From Euzebya sp. (lineage in GTDB: Bacteria > Actinomycetota > Nitriliruptoria > Euzebyales > Euzebyaceae): DNA of 64,000 bases. The stretch's first letter is position 1; each line of letters begins with the position of its first letter. The notes under the pieces were generated by a model. The model was not told where the DNA came from. It ran no database searches and saw only the letters and a program-made list of their open reading frames with translations. Shown here one piece after another: positions 44,042 to 54,357 of the stretch. Position numbers and translations under genes: made by a program. The stretch spans positions 62,001 to 126,000 of the forward strand of contig NZ_CAXQBR010000003.1 in the NCBI RefSeq assembly GCF_964222135.1. The letters run 5' to 3'.

Positions 44042-45512
44042 CGACCTTCCCGAGGGCGTTGCGGGGGAGGTCGTCCACGACGACGACGCGGCGGGGCACC
44101 TTGTAGGGTGCGAGCCGCTCGCCGACCCAGGTGACCACCGCGCCGCCGTCGGGTGGCTCCCCGTCCGCGGGGGCGACCAGTGCGGCGCCGACGACCTGTC
44201 CCCACTCGTCGTCGGCGAGCCCCACGACCGCGCAGTCGGTCACCGCCGGGTGGTCGCGCAGGACCTCCTCGATCTCGAGGGCCGAGACCTTGAACCCACC
44301 GGTCTTGATGATGTCGACGCTCTCGCGCCCCCTGATGGTGAACACCCCGTCGTGGTCGCGGACCACGACGTCGCCGGTGACGAACCAGCCGTCCCGGAAG
44401 GCCTCGGCGGTGGCATCCGGTCGGCCCCAGTACCCGCGGAACATCCCGTCGCCGCGGACGAGCAGCCCGCCGGCCTCCCCGTCGGGGACGTCCCGACCGA
44501 TGTCGTCGACGACGCGGACCTCGACACCGGGGAGGGGCCTGCCGACGGTCCCCGCCCGGCGCAGGCCGTCGTGGGGGTTCGAGAGGGCCATGCCGATCTC
44601 GGTCATGCCGTACCGCTCGAGGAGGACGTGCCCGGTGAGCTCCTCCCACCGCTCGAGGACGCCGACCGGCAGGGCGGCCGATCCCGAGACCATGAGTCGC
44701 AGGCGGGCGGCGTCGGCGCAGACCCGCTCGCGCCACGCCGCCGGCGCCTCCTCGACCGCGGCGATCAGCCGGTGGTAGATGGTCGGGACCGCCATGACCA
44801 CCGTGAGGTCGGCCATGGCGTCCCACACCGCCACCGGGTCGAACCGCGGCATGACCCGCACCGCGCCGCCGGCCCACAGGGTGGTCGTCACGACGTTGAC
44901 GAGCCCGTGCATGTGGTGGAGGGGGAGGACCAGCAGGCACACGTCGTCCGGCTCGTACCGCCACGCCGACTCGAGCGTCCTGACCTCCTGGATGAGGGCG
45001 TCGTGGGTCCACACCGCGCCCTTCGGTGGCCCGGTCGAGCCGCTGGTGTAGACGATCAGCGCCGGGGCGCTGCCCGGGACGTCGGCGCCGGCCCAGCCCT
45101 CCCCCGCGGGCGGCAGGTCCTCGACCACCAGCAGCCGCACCCCGAGGTCGTCTGCGAGGGCGGCGACGTCGTCGCGCCGGTCCCGGTCCACGAGCAGCGC
45201 CGACGCGCCGCTGTCGGCGAGGGTGCGGCGCAGCTCCGGCCGGGGGTGGGACAGCGCGAGCGGCACCGCCACCCCGCCCGCGAGCCAGGTGCCCCACAGC
45301 GCGGTGGTGCTGGGGACCCCCGGTGCGACGAGGTGGGCGATGCGGGCGCCGTCCAGGGAGGTGGGGGCGGACGGCTCGTGGGCCAGCAGCCCGGCGGCGA
45401 CGCGCTCGGCGCCGGCCACCAGGTCGGCGTGGGTGGCGGACCCGTCGTCGGCGTGGACGGCCGGTCGGGGGCCGTGCCCGCGGGCCCGGGCGACGAGCGC
45501 CGGCTCGGCCAC
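44001..45512 (-). CDS. AMP-forming acyl-CoA synthetase (malonyl-CoA/short-chain type)
   Basis: 503 residues. ANL-superfamily motifs: P-loop YTSGSTGPPKG, ERYGMTE, the hinge GRESVDIIKTGGFKVSALEIE and the C-terminal lysine loop LPRNALGKVVK. Length and the LPLHHMHGLVNV segment match the malonyl-CoA synthetase/ACSF3-like group. It activates a carboxylic acid to its CoA thioester; exact substrate unknown. It sits 7 bp upstream of the DUF385 gene's end and may be co-transcribed with it. Confidence 0.88.
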   Translation of the reverse strand: MAEPALVARARGHGPRPAVHADDGSATHADLVAGAERVAAGLLAHEPSAPTSLDGARIAHLVAPGVPSTTALWGTWLAGGVAVPLALSHPRPELRRTLADSGASALLVDRDRRDDVAALADDLGVRLLVVEDLPPAGEGWAGADVPGSAPALIVYTSGSTGPPKGAVWTHDALIQEVRTLESAWRYEPDDVCLLVLPLHHMHGLVNVVTTTLWAGGAVRVMPRFDPVAVWDAMADLTVVMAVPTIYHRLIAAVEEAPAAWRERVCADAARLRLMVSGSAALPVGVLERWEELTGHVLLERYGMTEIGMALSNPHDGLRRAGTVGRPLPGVEVRVVDDIGRDVPDGEAGGLLVRGDGMFRGYWGRPDATAEAFRDGWFVTGDVVVRDHDGVFTIRGRESVDIIKTGGFKVSALEIEEVLRDHPAVTDCAVVGLADDEWGQVVGAALVAPADGEPPDGGAVVTWVGERLAPYKVPRRVVVVDDLPRNALGKVVKPRVVAELFGRP

Positions 45513-45519
45513 CGGCGGC

Positions 45520-45927
45520 TCAGCCGGCGGGGTGGAGGACGACGACGGGGATGTCGCGGTCGGTCTTCTGCGCGTACTCGTCGTACTGCGGCCAGACCTC
45601 GGCCATCGACGACCAGAGCGCCTGGCGACGCTCGCCGTCGACGGTCTCGGCGGTCGCGGTCATGACCTCGCTGCCGACCTGGATGATGACCTGGGGGTTC
45701 GCCTCCAGGTTCAGGTACCAGTCGGGGTGGTCGTCTGCGCCGCCCTTGGAGGCGATGACGACGTAGTCCGCACCGTCCTCGCGGTAGATCAGCGGGGTGG
45801 TGAAGGGCTGCCCGCTGGTGCGACCCGTGGTGGTGAGGAGGAGGGTGAAGACCCCCGGCTGCCACTCGTGACCGACCTCGCCGTCGGTCTCGCGGTACCT
45901 CTCGACGTGCTCTTGGCCGAACAGCAT
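45520..45927 (-). CDS. DUF385 / F420-dependent (Ddn-like) oxidoreductase
   Basis: 135 residues. The split-barrel family signature GRTSGQPFTTPLIY, SKGGADDHPDWYLNLEANP and the closing QYDEYAQKTDRDIPVVVL fit the deazaflavin (F420)-dependent nitroreductase family. It reduces quinones or nitro compounds using reduced F420 in characterised members. The presence of such a gene implies that the host makes F420. Same strand and 7 bp from the acyl-CoA synthetase gene. Confidence 0.88.
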   Translation of the reverse strand: MLFGQEHVERYRETDGEVGHEWQPGVFTLLLTTTGRTSGQPFTTPLIYREDGADYVVIASKGGADDHPDWYLNLEANPQVIIQVGSEVMTATAETVDGERRQALWSSMAEVWPQYDEYAQKTDRDIPVVVLHPAG

Positions 45928-45973
45928 GGTCGCCTCCGCTCGCTCCGTGGGCTGGGCCCGCGACGATAGCCGC

Positions 45974-47659
45974 TCAGGATGCCTGCGTGGCGCGGCCGCG
46001 CGCCTTGGCGCGGTACATGGCCGTGTCGGCCTCGCGGAGCAGGTCCGCGGCGGTGGTCCGGACGCGGGCTGCTGCCATCGTCACGCCGATGCTGACGCCG
46101 ACCCGGACGTCCGTGCCGTCGACGCGGACGGGGTCCTCGACGGCGGTGGCGATGCGGTCGACGATGACGTCGACGTGGGACTCGTCGTCGATGCCGCCGC
46201 AGAGGACGACGAACTCGTCGCCGCCCAGCCGCGCGACGGTGTCTCGCGGCCGGATGACCTCACCGATCCGACGGCCGACGACGCGGAGCAGCTCGTCTCC
46301 AGCGGCGTGGCCGAGCCGGTCGTTGACCGCCTTGAAGCCGTCGAGATCGAGGAAGAGGAGCGCGGTCGTGGCCCCGGTGCGGTGCGCGCCAGCGAGCTCC
46401 TGGTCGATGCGGTCCTCCAGCAGGGTCCGGTTGGGCAGCCCCGTGAGGGCGTCGTGCAGGGCCAGGTGCGTCAGCTCCGAGTGCGCCTGGCGGCGCTCGG
46501 TGACGTCGATGACCTGGGCGATGAAGTACTGGGGCTCCCCGGACTCGTTGCGGAGGAGGCTGGCGTGCACGCTGCCCCACCACTCGGTCCGGTCGGCGCG
46601 CAGGAAGCGACGCTCGGCCACGGCGTGGTCGGGCGTCCGGGGGTCGTGGACGTCGGCGACGAACCGCTGGGTGTCCTCGGCATCGTCGGGGTGGATGACG
46701 TCGGCGAGACCGCCCGCGGTCAGGGCCGCGACCGCGTGACCCGCCTGGGCGACGAAGGCGTCGTTGATCTCGAGGAACCGCCCGTCGAGGTCGACGAGCG
46801 CCATGCCGATGGGGGCCCGGTCGAAGGCCAGCTGGAAGCGGGCTCGCGCATCTTCGAGCTGCTCGACGTGGTGGCGGTCCGTCAGCCAGCCGCTGACCAC
46901 GTTCGCGAGCAGGCGCAGGTACTCCCGGTCGTGCCGGCTCCAGCGGCGGACCGTGGGGTGGGAGGAGCCGACGTCGACGCTCCCCGCCACCTCGCCGTCG
47001 ATCACCACCGCGGCGCTGAGGCAGCCGCCGGGGGCGAGGACCGGGACCGCATCGCCTGGCATGACGTCGACGTCGCCCGCGGCGTGGGTGACGAGCGGCC
47101 GGTCGCCGATCACCGACGAGAGGACCGCCACGTCAGCGTCGAGGGCGGTGCGGGCCGCCGCGAGCGCCTGCGACAGCCGGTCGTGGAGCGGCATGTGCAC
47201 CGCGGCGATCTGGAGCAGCGCGGCGAGCCGCTCGTCCTGCACCTGGCGCTCGTCACCGCGGTGGTGGGTCATCGCCGCGGAGATGCCGCGCCACAGCAGC
47301 GGCCCGTCGATGTCGTCCTTCGACAACCCGGCCTGGGCGCCGTGCTCCACCGACACCCGCGCGAGCTCGTGCCCGTCGACGCCGCTCAGCACGAGCATCG
47401 GCACCGAGGGGAACGCCCGGTGGATCGCTGCGACCGACTCGCTGCCGTGCGCGTCGGGCAGGCCGAGGTCGATGACCGCGCAGTCGATGTCGAAGGCGTC
47501 GAGGTGCTCGAGCGCCTCGCGGAGGGGGCCGGCGCGCGCCACCTCGACGGGGTGGTCGGCCAGCAGCTCGGTGATCAGCGCCGCCATCACCGGGTCGTCC
47601 TCGACCAGCAGGACGCACACGGCGTCCTGCGATCGGGCGGGGGTGGGAGCGGGCATCAC
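45974..47659 (-). CDS. REC-GAF-PAS-GGDEF diguanylate cyclase
   Basis: 561 residues from GTG 47659 (ATG 47656 also possible). A receiver domain (1-125) has acid pair Asp21/Asp22, phosphoacceptor Asp64 in AVIDLGLPD and Lys114. A GAF-like domain (~140-265), a PAS domain (~275-390; FQLAFDRAPIGMALVDLDGRF) and the GGDEF domain (~395-555) follow. The active site RLGGDEFVVL is intact, and RPRD five residues upstream is a typical inhibitory (I) site. It should make c-di-GMP from GTP with product inhibition. The sensor kinase is not in the window. Confidence 0.92.
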   Translation of the reverse strand: MMPAPTPARSQDAVCVLLVEDDPVMAALITELLADHPVEVARAGPLREALEHLDAFDIDCAVIDLGLPDAHGSESVAAIHRAFPSVPMLVLSGVDGHELARVSVEHGAQAGLSKDDIDGPLLWRGISAAMTHHRGDERQVQDERLAALLQIAAVHMPLHDRLSQALAAARTALDADVAVLSSVIGDRPLVTHAAGDVDVMPGDAVPVLAPGGCLSAAVVIDGEVAGSVDVGSSHPTVRRWSRHDREYLRLLANVVSGWLTDRHHVEQLEDARARFQLAFDRAPIGMALVDLDGRFLEINDAFVAQAGHAVAALTAGGLADVIHPDDAEDTQRFVADVHDPRTPDHAVAERRFLRADRTEWWGSVHASLLRNESGEPQYFIAQVIDVTERRQAHSELTHLALHDALTGLPNRTLLEDRIDQELAGAHRTGATTALLFLDLDGFKAVNDRLGHAAGDELLRVVGRRIGEVIRPRDTVARLGGDEFVVLCGGIDDESHVDVIVDRIATAVEDPVRVDGTDVRVGVSIGVTMAAARVRTTAADLLREADTAMYRAKARGRATQAS

Positions 47660-47715
47660 GGAGAGGATCGTCCCGGTCAGCAGGCGGTTGAGCGACTGCG
47701 ATCACCAACCGTGTC

Positions 47716-47745
47716 ACCTGAGGTGCAGTTCGACTACCTGAGGTG
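47716..47745. promoter_or_regulatory. Two ACCTGAGGTG sites 20 bp apart
   Basis: ACCTGAGGTG is at 47716-47725 and 47736-47745, exactly two helical turns apart, about 55-85 bp upstream of the diguanylate cyclase start. Each is a near-palindrome (ACCTNAGGT). This looks like a tandem operator for a dimeric regulator; which one is unknown. Confidence 0.5.
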
Positions 47746-47832
47746 AGGAATCGATGCGCCGCAGGGGGACGATGCCCTTCGGTGTACCACAGCGTGGTGA
47801 TCGACGTGCAGAGGGTGTCCGAGTGCCGCCGC

Positions 47833-47938
47833 ACTGCACGTCATCCGGTGCTCGTCGCGGGTGACCTGCACGTCGTCCCGCACCCTCCGGGACGACGTGC
47901 AGGTGGAGGTGCCCGCTGACCCGACGACGTGCGGGTCA
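47833..47938. repeat. Array of TGCACGTC(G/A)TCC elements forming hairpins
   Basis: The core occurs at 47834-47848, in both arms of a near-perfect 17-bp hairpin (47864-47880 with 47888-47904, 7-nt loop), and once more in the loop of a second hairpin (TGACCCG 47917-47923 / CGGGTCA 47932-47938), which overlaps the stop codon of the CWB2 gene. On the minus strand this lies directly after that gene, so a terminator role is plausible although no T-run follows. The same core is found twice at 3.3 kb. Confidence 0.7.
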
Positions 47939-50900
47939 GCCCGTGGCGGCGGTGATCAGCGCATCGACGACCGCGGTGGTGATGGCGGTCTCGCCGCCGT
48001 AGACGACCAGGTCGGTGAGGCTGCCGGCCAGCCCGGTCAGGTAGCTGGTGGTCGCCACCGACGCGGTGGTGGGTGCGGTGAGCAGCATCGGCCCACCCGC
48101 ACGTGCGATGTGCGGTCCGCCGGACAGCGCGTCGGCGAACACATCCGCCCGCGCGATCCCCACGGTGGTCGGGGCGTCGAAGAACGCCTCGGCCACCATC
48201 GTGGCGGTCTCGGTCCGGTCCGCCCCGACCAGCGCGGTCGCCTCGCCGTAGGGGCGGGCGGCCGGCCCCCCGACGGCGTAGGCGGTCGTCGTGTCGGTCA
48301 GGTACCCCTCCACGGTGGCGTGGCGCACCTCGGACGGGGTGAGCAGCACCGCGGCATCGGCCACCGCGGCGGCCACGCCGGCGGACAACGCGTCAGCGAA
48401 GTCCTCCCCGGTCGTGATCATCACCACCTCGGGGTCGCCCAACTCACCGGCGATCGCCAGCGCGGTCTCATACCGGGTCGGCCCGGCGATCCGATCGACG
48501 GTGTAGCCGAGCCCGGTCAGCGCGTCGGCCACCGTCTGGTCGACCGCGCCGTCGCCGCCGAGGATCACGACCCGCCCACCGGTGGGCAGGACCCGGCTGA
48601 TCTCCTCGGCCACCGCGGGTGGCAGCACCGTCGGGTGGGTGAGCAGCATCGGGGCGTCCAACGCCACCGCGAGGGGGGTGCCGGCCAGGGCGTCGGGGAA
48701 GTCATCGGCGGTCGCGAGCACGACCGCGCCGGCGGCACCGTCGTCGTAGCTGTCCTGGCTGACCGCGATCGCGGTCGCGATCCGGTCATCACCAGCCAGC
48801 CGGTCGAACGCCACCCCAGCCGGGACCAACTCGGTCCAGTCGACCGTGGCGGTCGCCCGGGTCTCACCCGCATCGAGGACCCCATCGGTGTCGACATCGC
48901 GGAACACCGTGACCGTGTCGGTCCCATCCTCGGTACCGGTGTAGGTCAGGACGGCCCGGCCGTCGGCGTCGGTGCGGATGATGTCGCTGACGTCGTTCGC
49001 GCCGGTGACGTCGAAGGTGAGGTGCTCGTCCCCGGCGGGCGCGCCCCCGAGGGTGAGCGTGGCCGTGACCTCGTGGACCTCGCCGACCGACGCCTCGGCC
49101 CCGGCGGGGTCGAGCGCGAGAGCGTACGCGGGGCCGCCGCCACCGCCACCGGACGGGGTGGGCGGCACCGGTGTCGGCCAGGTGCCGAGGGCGAGGATCT
49201 CGAAGCCGCCCTGGGGGCACAGGCCGTCGACCGGGTCGGGTGCGAGCCACGGACGGCAGTCCGCTCCGAGGGTCGGGACACCCGTCTCGAGGTTCATCGG
49301 GTTGGCAGTGCCGAGGAACAGGGTGTCGTCGCCGAAGGACTCCATGGTCCGGATGCCGTAGTTGAGGTGGTTGCCGACGCCGGCGTAGGAGTCCGGGATC
49401 GCCCTGCGGTCACCGGACGGGAACCGGAACAGGTCGGCGCCGAAGAACTGGTGCCAGTCGAGGTCCACGCCGGGGACGATCTGGCTGTAGGTCTGCTCGG
49501 GTAAGAGCTGGTCCTCGGTCTGCTCCGACAGGTCCTCCTCGAGGGCTTCGAGGACGTCCACCCACGGGACCCCCGCGACCTGTTGCGTCGAGAGGTCGTC
49601 GGCGGGCGCATCGGCGGTGAACGCCAGGGTCCCGGTCACCAGGGACTCGAGCATCGAGTAGAGCAGGTAGCTCCAGTCGAACGTGCCCAGGTAGAGCTGG
49701 CCGTCGAAGGGCTCCATCGTCCAGGTGTAGGTGTTGAACGGGTTCTCGAGCCCGGAGCTACCGTACAACGGGTCCCACCCGGTGTCGGTCCAGGTCCAGT
49801 CACCGGGGACCGGCAGGGCTGGTGGATCCAGGGTCCCGTAGCCGTCGTATGCGGGGAGCTCCGACTCGCCGTAGAGCAGGTCGCAGCCGACGTCGTCGGT
49901 GCAGTGGGCCCCTGCGAGCTGGTCGAACCCGTCGCCGCGGAAGACCGAGATGGCGCGGTGGGAGTTGAGCGCCGACTCGATGATGTCGGGCGGTCCCGCC
50001 AGGCCATCGAACACGCCGGATCCCTGCAGGTGCGCGAGGAAGCCGGTCAGCGGGACCATCATCGTGCCCCAGTGGAGCTGGCCGTCGTAGGACGCCAGCG
50101 CCCCGACGGCAGTGGCCGCGGCGATGGCGGGGTCCGGCTCGTAGTCCGAGATCGACCAGACCTGGGTGAGGTCCACCGGCGCGGCGGTGCTCAGGCTGCC
50201 GGTGGGCGGACTCATCCACAGCCCGACGGGGCTGGCATCGGCGGCCGCCCCGAGGCGCGTCGGCCAGGTCGTGGCGTAGAGGCGGCCCTCGTGCTCGACG
50301 AGCTCGGCGATGCCCGTCCCGGGCGTGGTCCCGACGACCTCGAAGGCGAAGGGATCGGCGAACGACCCGGTCCAGCGGGCCAGGACCCCGTCGCCACCCG
50401 TCATCGGCAACGGGAACGGCCCCCCGGCCGTCGGCGTCGTGAACCCCGCGTACAGCGCTCCGCCCGCGGTCGCGAAGGCGCGGATGTTGCTGTAGTTGCC
50501 GGGCTCATCGACACCGTCGAACGTCGTGGCCCCCAGCAGCTCGCCGGTGCTGTTGCGGTAGGCGAACATCGTGATCGGCGAGCCCGTGCCGAGCGACGGG
50601 TCGCCGATCGTCGGACCGGACAGGAAGACGATGTCGCCGATCGCGCCAGCCGCGCGGAGCCCGACGGTGCCCTGGATCTCGTCCCACCCGAGGTCGCCGT
50701 CCTGCGGCGTCCGCTCGACCACCGCGCCCGTGTGGATGTCCATCTGGAAGATCCGGGGCCGCACCTGGTCGTACCGCGGGCTCGTGTCGTCCCCGTCGCA
50801 CTCCCACGAGTTCGTGCTGGGCAGGCTGATCCCGCCGGCGAGCACGTCGCCCACGTCGGCGAACACCAGGCAGTGGTAGTTCGGGGCGGTGCCCCACCAG

Positions 50901-51175
50901 AGCGAGTCGCCGATCTGGGTCATGCCCCAGGCGTACGCCTGGTTGACCTTCGGGTCGCCGATGCAGTCCACGGGAGTGGGGACGTCCTCCCAATCGCCTC
51001 CGTCGAGGCACTCCACCGGCGCCTTCGCCGCCAGGTGGCGGTCGAGGTCGGGGTAGGCGAACGCCGACTCCGCGGTGCGGACGGTGTTCGCCGCGCCGGC
51101 GGGCAGCACCGGCAGCAGCAGGGCGATGGCGGCCATGAGGGCGACGATGGCCCTCCGGGGACGTGGACGTGACAC
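47936..51175 (-). CDS. Surface protein with Big-1-like domain and CWB2 repeats
   Basis: 1079 residues from GTG 51175, with GGAAAGG eight bases upstream. Signal peptide about 1-29. Residues ~30-660 are unusually rich in Trp, Tyr, Asp and Gly, with beta-propeller-like segments ([33 protein letters not shown]). A Big-1/invasin-like domain is near 680-790 ([29 protein letters not shown]). Three CWB2 repeats end the protein ([39 protein letters not shown]). Ligand unknown. Confidence 0.85.
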   Translation of the reverse strand: MSRPRPRRAIVALMAAIALLLPVLPAGAANTVRTAESAFAYPDLDRHLAAKAPVECLDGGDWEDVPTPVDCIGDPKVNQAYAWGMTQIGDSLWWGTAPNYHCLVFADVGDVLAGGISLPSTNSWECDGDDTSPRYDQVRPRIFQMDIHTGAVVERTPQDGDLGWDEIQGTVGLRAAGAIGDIVFLSGPTIGDPSLGTGSPITMFAYRNSTGELLGATTFDGVDEPGNYSNIRAFATAGGALYAGFTTPTAGGPFPLPMTGGDGVLARWTGSFADPFAFEVVGTTPGTGIAELVEHEGRLYATTWPTRLGAAADASPVGLWMSPPTGSLSTAAPVDLTQVWSISDYEPDPAIAAATAVGALASYDGQLHWGTMMVPLTGFLAHLQGSGVFDGLAGPPDIIESALNSHRAISVFRGDGFDQLAGAHCTDDVGCDLLYGESELPAYDGYGTLDPPALPVPGDWTWTDTGWDPLYGSSGLENPFNTYTWTMEPFDGQLYLGTFDWSYLLYSMLESLVTGTLAFTADAPADDLSTQQVAGVPWVDVLEALEEDLSEQTEDQLLPEQTYSQIVPGVDLDWHQFFGADLFRFPSGDRRAIPDSYAGVGNHLNYGIRTMESFGDDTLFLGTANPMNLETGVPTLGADCRPWLAPDPVDGLCPQGGFEILALGTWPTPVPPTPSGGGGGGPAYALALDPAGAEASVGEVHEVTATLTLGGAPAGDEHLTFDVTGANDVSDIIRTDADGRAVLTYTGTEDGTDTVTVFRDVDTDGVLDAGETRATATVDWTELVPAGVAFDRLAGDDRIATAIAVSQDSYDDGAAGAVVLATADDFPDALAGTPLAVALDAPMLLTHPTVLPPAVAEEISRVLPTGGRVVILGGDGAVDQTVADALTGLGYTVDRIAGPTRYETALAIAGELGDPEVVMITTGEDFADALSAGVAAAVADAAVLLTPSEVRHATVEGYLTDTTTAYAVGGPAARPYGEATALVGADRTETATMVAEAFFDAPTTVGIARADVFADALSGGPHIARAGGPMLLTAPTTASVATTSYLTGLAGSLTDLVVYGGETAITTAVVDALITAATG

Positions 51176-51219
51176 CAGGCGACCTTTCCTGAACCACCCC
51201 CCACCAAGAGCAGCGCTCT

Positions 51220-51229
51220 GTGTATACAC
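51220..51229. promoter_or_regulatory. GTGTATACAC palindrome upstream of the CWB2 gene
   Basis: A perfect 10-bp palindrome 45 bp before the CWB2 start, in the divergent gap shared with gpsA. On the minus strand it contains TATACA, a good -10 hexamer, without an evident -35. It could be a promoter, a GntR-type operator, or both. Confidence 0.35.
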
Positions 51230-51343
51230 CATCTGTCAGGTCGCTGCGCATTCCGTAACATCCGGAACAACCGCCCGTCGTCTCCGGGGGACGGGCTATG
51301 GTCTGGCGCCACCGCCCGCGGACCGCCGGACAGGACCGAGGAC

Positions 51344-52351
51344 ATGAGTCGACCCATCCACGTCACCGTCCTCGGTGCGGGGTCGTGGGGGACGACGCTG
51401 GCCTCCCTCATCACCGCGAACGCGCCGACCACCATCTGGGCTCGCGATCAGGAGGTGGCCGACGAGATCACGGCCGAGCGGACCAACCGGGCGTACCTCG
51501 GCGACGTGGCCCTGCCGGCCAAGCTGGAGGCGACCGCGGACCTGGAGCAGGCCGTCGCCGCGGCCGACGTGCTGGTCGTCGCGGTCCCCTCCCAGGGGAT
51601 CAGGGGGGTCCTGGCCGACGCCGCCCCGCACGTCCGCCCGTGGATCCCCGTCATCTCCCTGGCCAAGGGCCTCGAGCGGGACACCCGGATGCGACCGACC
51701 GAGGTGATCAGCGAGTGCCTGCCGGGCCACCCCGTCGGGCTGCTCGCCGGCCCGAACATCGCGAGCGAGATCATCGAGGGCAAGGCGGCGGCCGCGGCGC
51801 TCGCCACCCCCGACCTCGACATCGCCACGTCCCTCCAGCCGATCTTCGCCCGCGGCCGCTTCCGCGTGTACACGAACACCGACGTCCTCGGCTGCGAGCT
51901 CGGCGGGGTGCTGAAGAACGTGATCGCCATCGCCGCCGGCATGGCCGACGGCCTCGGGGTCGGGGTCAACACCAGCGCGATGGTGATCGCCCGCGGCCTG
52001 GCGGAGATCACCCGCCTGGGCACCGCGATGGGGGCCGACCCCACCACCTTCGCCGGCCTCACCGGCATGGGCGACCTGATCGCCACCTGCATGAGCCCGC
52101 GGTCGCGGAACCGGCGAGTCGGCGAGCAGCTCGCCCAGGGCCGGACCATCGACGAGGCGGTGGAGGTGCTCGGGCAGGTCGCCGAGGGGGTCAAGACCGC
52201 CCGCAGCGTGGTGGAGCTCGCCGCCGAGCACGGTGTCGACGTGCCGATCTGCGCCGAGGTCGACGCGGTCGTCAACGAGGGGCGGACCCCGGCGGAGGCC
52301 TACCGCGGGCTCCTCCGCATCCAGCCCGGCCACGAGCACGAGGCCGGCTAG
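51344..52351 (+). CDS. gpsA: NAD(P)-dependent glycerol-3-phosphate dehydrogenase
   Basis: 335 residues. N-terminal Rossmann GAGSWGT, the conserved AGPNIASEI segment, the catalytic Lys in [15 protein letters not shown] and the late [12 protein letters not shown] and [10 protein letters not shown] segments are all present. It makes sn-glycerol 3-phosphate for phospholipids. The gene ends tail to tail with the epimerase gene (stops overlap at 52348-52351). Confidence 0.95.
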   Translation: MSRPIHVTVLGAGSWGTTLASLITANAPTTIWARDQEVADEITAERTNRAYLGDVALPAKLEATADLEQAVAAADVLVVAVPSQGIRGVLADAAPHVRPWIPVISLAKGLERDTRMRPTEVISECLPGHPVGLLAGPNIASEIIEGKAAAAALATPDLDIATSLQPIFARGRFRVYTNTDVLGCELGGVLKNVIAIAAGMADGLGVGVNTSAMVIARGLAEITRLGTAMGADPTTFAGLTGMGDLIATCMSPRSRNRRVGEQLAQGRTIDEAVEVLGQVAEGVKTARSVVELAAEHGVDVPICAEVDAVVNEGRTPAEAYRGLLRIQPGHEHEAG

Positions 52352-53418
52352 CGCCCGTCGTCCGTCACGCCGCCGACGCCGCCCACGCCGGTGCGGATCT
52401 CGTCGAGCCGGGCCGTGACGCTGCCGTCGACGTCGAGCGGCGGCGTCTGCCCGCCGCTGCCCTCCCGCAGGCCCGCCATGACCTCCCTGACCGCGTCCAG
52501 AGCCGGCACGGTCGGCGCCCACCCGAGCTCGGTCCGCGCCCGCGCGGTGTCCATGACCGGCAGGCTGAGGGCGAGGTCGAAGAGGGCCTGCGAGGCGGGG
52601 ACCAGGCGCAGGGACCAGGCGGCCGTCAGCAGCGCACGTGGCACCCACGCGGGCATCCTGACGACGCGGGCGCCGAGGAGGTCTGCGAGCGACGCCGCGT
52701 CGAGGATCGGCTCCGCGGCGATGTTGAAGGCGCCCCGGACGTCGCGGACCAGCGCCAATCGGTAGGCCTCCGCCGCATCGCGGGCGTGCAGCGCCTGGAA
52801 CCGCAGCCCGGGCAGGTCCGGCACGACGGGGATCAGGTCGGGGCGCGCCAGGGCGCCCGGCACCAGCGGACCGGCGAAGTAGCGCCGCTGCTCCGACGCC
52901 GACGCGCGCTGGAAGATGAACCCGGGGCGCAGCCGCACGACCCGCATCCCGGGGTGGTCGCGCTCGACGATGTCGAGGGCCCGTTCGGCGTAGGACTTCT
53001 CGCGCCCGTACCCGGCGGTCGGCAGGGCGTGGGTCGGCCACGTCTCGTCCACCGGCGCATCGTCCGCGGCGGGGGAGTAGGCCGCGACCGAGGACGCGTG
53101 CACCAGCGCGCCCACCCCGGCGGCGGCCGCGGCCTCGAACACGCGGATCGACCCGAGGGCGTTGTTCCGCCACGTCCGCGCCGCATCGCGGATCGGGTGG
53201 AAGGTCCAGGCCAGGTGCACGACGGCGTCCGCGCCGCGGACCACGTCGGCCAGGTCGTCGGCGGCCACGTCGGCCTGCACCCACGTGGTCTTCGCCGCCG
53301 GTCGGTGCGGACGCCGACGCGCCACGCCGACGATCTCGGTGACCCGGTCCTCGTCGGCGAGCCGCTCGACGAGGCTCGATCCGACGTTCCCGGTCGCCCC
53401 GGTGATCACCAACCGCAC
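52348..53418 (-). CDS. NAD-dependent epimerase/dehydratase (extended SDR)
   Basis: 356 residues from GTG 53418 (AGGAG five bases upstream). Cofactor site [18 protein letters not shown]; the active-site Tyr/Lys pair is likely in [11 protein letters not shown]. It resembles actinobacterial SDRs with unknown substrate. The divergent neighbour is the beta-phosphoglucomutase gene. Confidence 0.85.
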   Translation of the reverse strand: MRLVITGATGNVGSSLVERLADEDRVTEIVGVARRRPHRPAAKTTWVQADVAADDLADVVRGADAVVHLAWTFHPIRDAARTWRNNALGSIRVFEAAAAAGVGALVHASSVAAYSPAADDAPVDETWPTHALPTAGYGREKSYAERALDIVERDHPGMRVVRLRPGFIFQRASASEQRRYFAGPLVPGALARPDLIPVVPDLPGLRFQALHARDAAEAYRLALVRDVRGAFNIAAEPILDAASLADLLGARVVRMPAWVPRALLTAAWSLRLVPASQALFDLALSLPVMDTARARTELGWAPTVPALDAVREVMAGLREGSGGQTPPLDVDGSVTARLDEIRTGVGGVGGVTDDGR

Positions 53419-53541
53419 CCGTGCTCCTGTCGCCGTCCGACACCCTCGTCCTGGATCCGGTCCTACCGCCCCGCCCACCCACGGCAAACGGGCCCGCCGC
53501 TACCGTGTGGTGGTCGCGGACCCCTCCCACCAGGACCTGCC

Positions 53542-54345
53542 ATGCCCACCGTCCCCTCCATACCGGCCGCGGACTACGACGCCGTCCTCTTCGACCTGGA
53601 CGGGGTCCTGACCGACACCGCATCCCTCCACGCCCGCGCGTGGAAGCAGATGTTCGACGAGTTCCTCCGCCGGTACTCGTCCCTCCACGGACTGCCCTTC
53701 GACCCGTTCGAGATCGCGACGGACTACCGCACCTACGTCGACGGCAAGCCGCGCTACGAGGGTGTCAGCGCCTTCCTCGAGTCCCGCCGCATCGTGCTGC
53801 CCGAGGGCTCGATCACCGACCCGCCCGAGGCCGACACGACGTTCGGCCTCGGGAACCGGAAGAACGAGGTGGTCCAGCGCCTGATCGCCGAGGGGGTCGA
53901 GCCGTACCCGAGCTCGGTCACCCTGGTCCGCACGCTGCTCGACGCCGGCATCCGCACCTGCGTGGTGTCGTCGAGCCGGAACGCGCAGCCGGTGCTCTCC
54001 GCAGCAGGCATCGCCGAGCTCTTCGAGGACGTCGTCGACGGGGTCGTCGCCGCCGAGCAGGACCTGCCGGGCAAGCCCGAGCCGGACACGTTCCTCTACG
54101 CCGCCGAGCGCCTGGGCGTCGAGCCCGCCCGCGCGGTGGTCATCGAGGACGCCATCGCCGGGGTCGACGCCGCGCACGGCGGGGGCTTCGGCCTGGTCAT
54201 CGGCGTGAACCGCGAGACCGACGGGGGAGGGGAGGGCGCGACCGCCCTCCGCGAGCACGGGGCCGACATCGTCGTCGAGGACCTCGCCGAGCTCCTCGAC
54301 GAGGCCGATCCCGCTGCCGGCACCGATGCCGGCACCGCGTCCTGA
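53542..54345 (+). CDS. Beta-phosphoglucomutase-like HAD phosphatase
   Basis: 267 residues from ATG 53542. HAD motif I DLDGVLTD with nucleophile Asp, motif II VVSSSRN and motif III/IV GKPEPDTFLYAAERLG with VIEDAIAGVDAAHGG. It ends 12 bp before the GH65 gene, an arrangement also known from mycobacterial Rv3400-Rv3401. The likely role is conversion of beta-glucose 1-phosphate to glucose 6-phosphate. The long insertion after YRTYVDGKPRYEG (cap domain) is normal for this group. Confidence 0.85.
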   Translation: MPTVPSIPAADYDAVLFDLDGVLTDTASLHARAWKQMFDEFLRRYSSLHGLPFDPFEIATDYRTYVDGKPRYEGVSAFLESRRIVLPEGSITDPPEADTTFGLGNRKNEVVQRLIAEGVEPYPSSVTLVRTLLDAGIRTCVVSSSRNAQPVLSAAGIAELFEDVVDGVVAAEQDLPGKPEPDTFLYAAERLGVEPARAVVIEDAIAGVDAAHGGGFGLVIGVNRETDGGGEGATALREHGADIVVEDLAELLDEADPAAGTDAGTAS

Positions 54346-54357
54346 GGAGGCCGTCCC

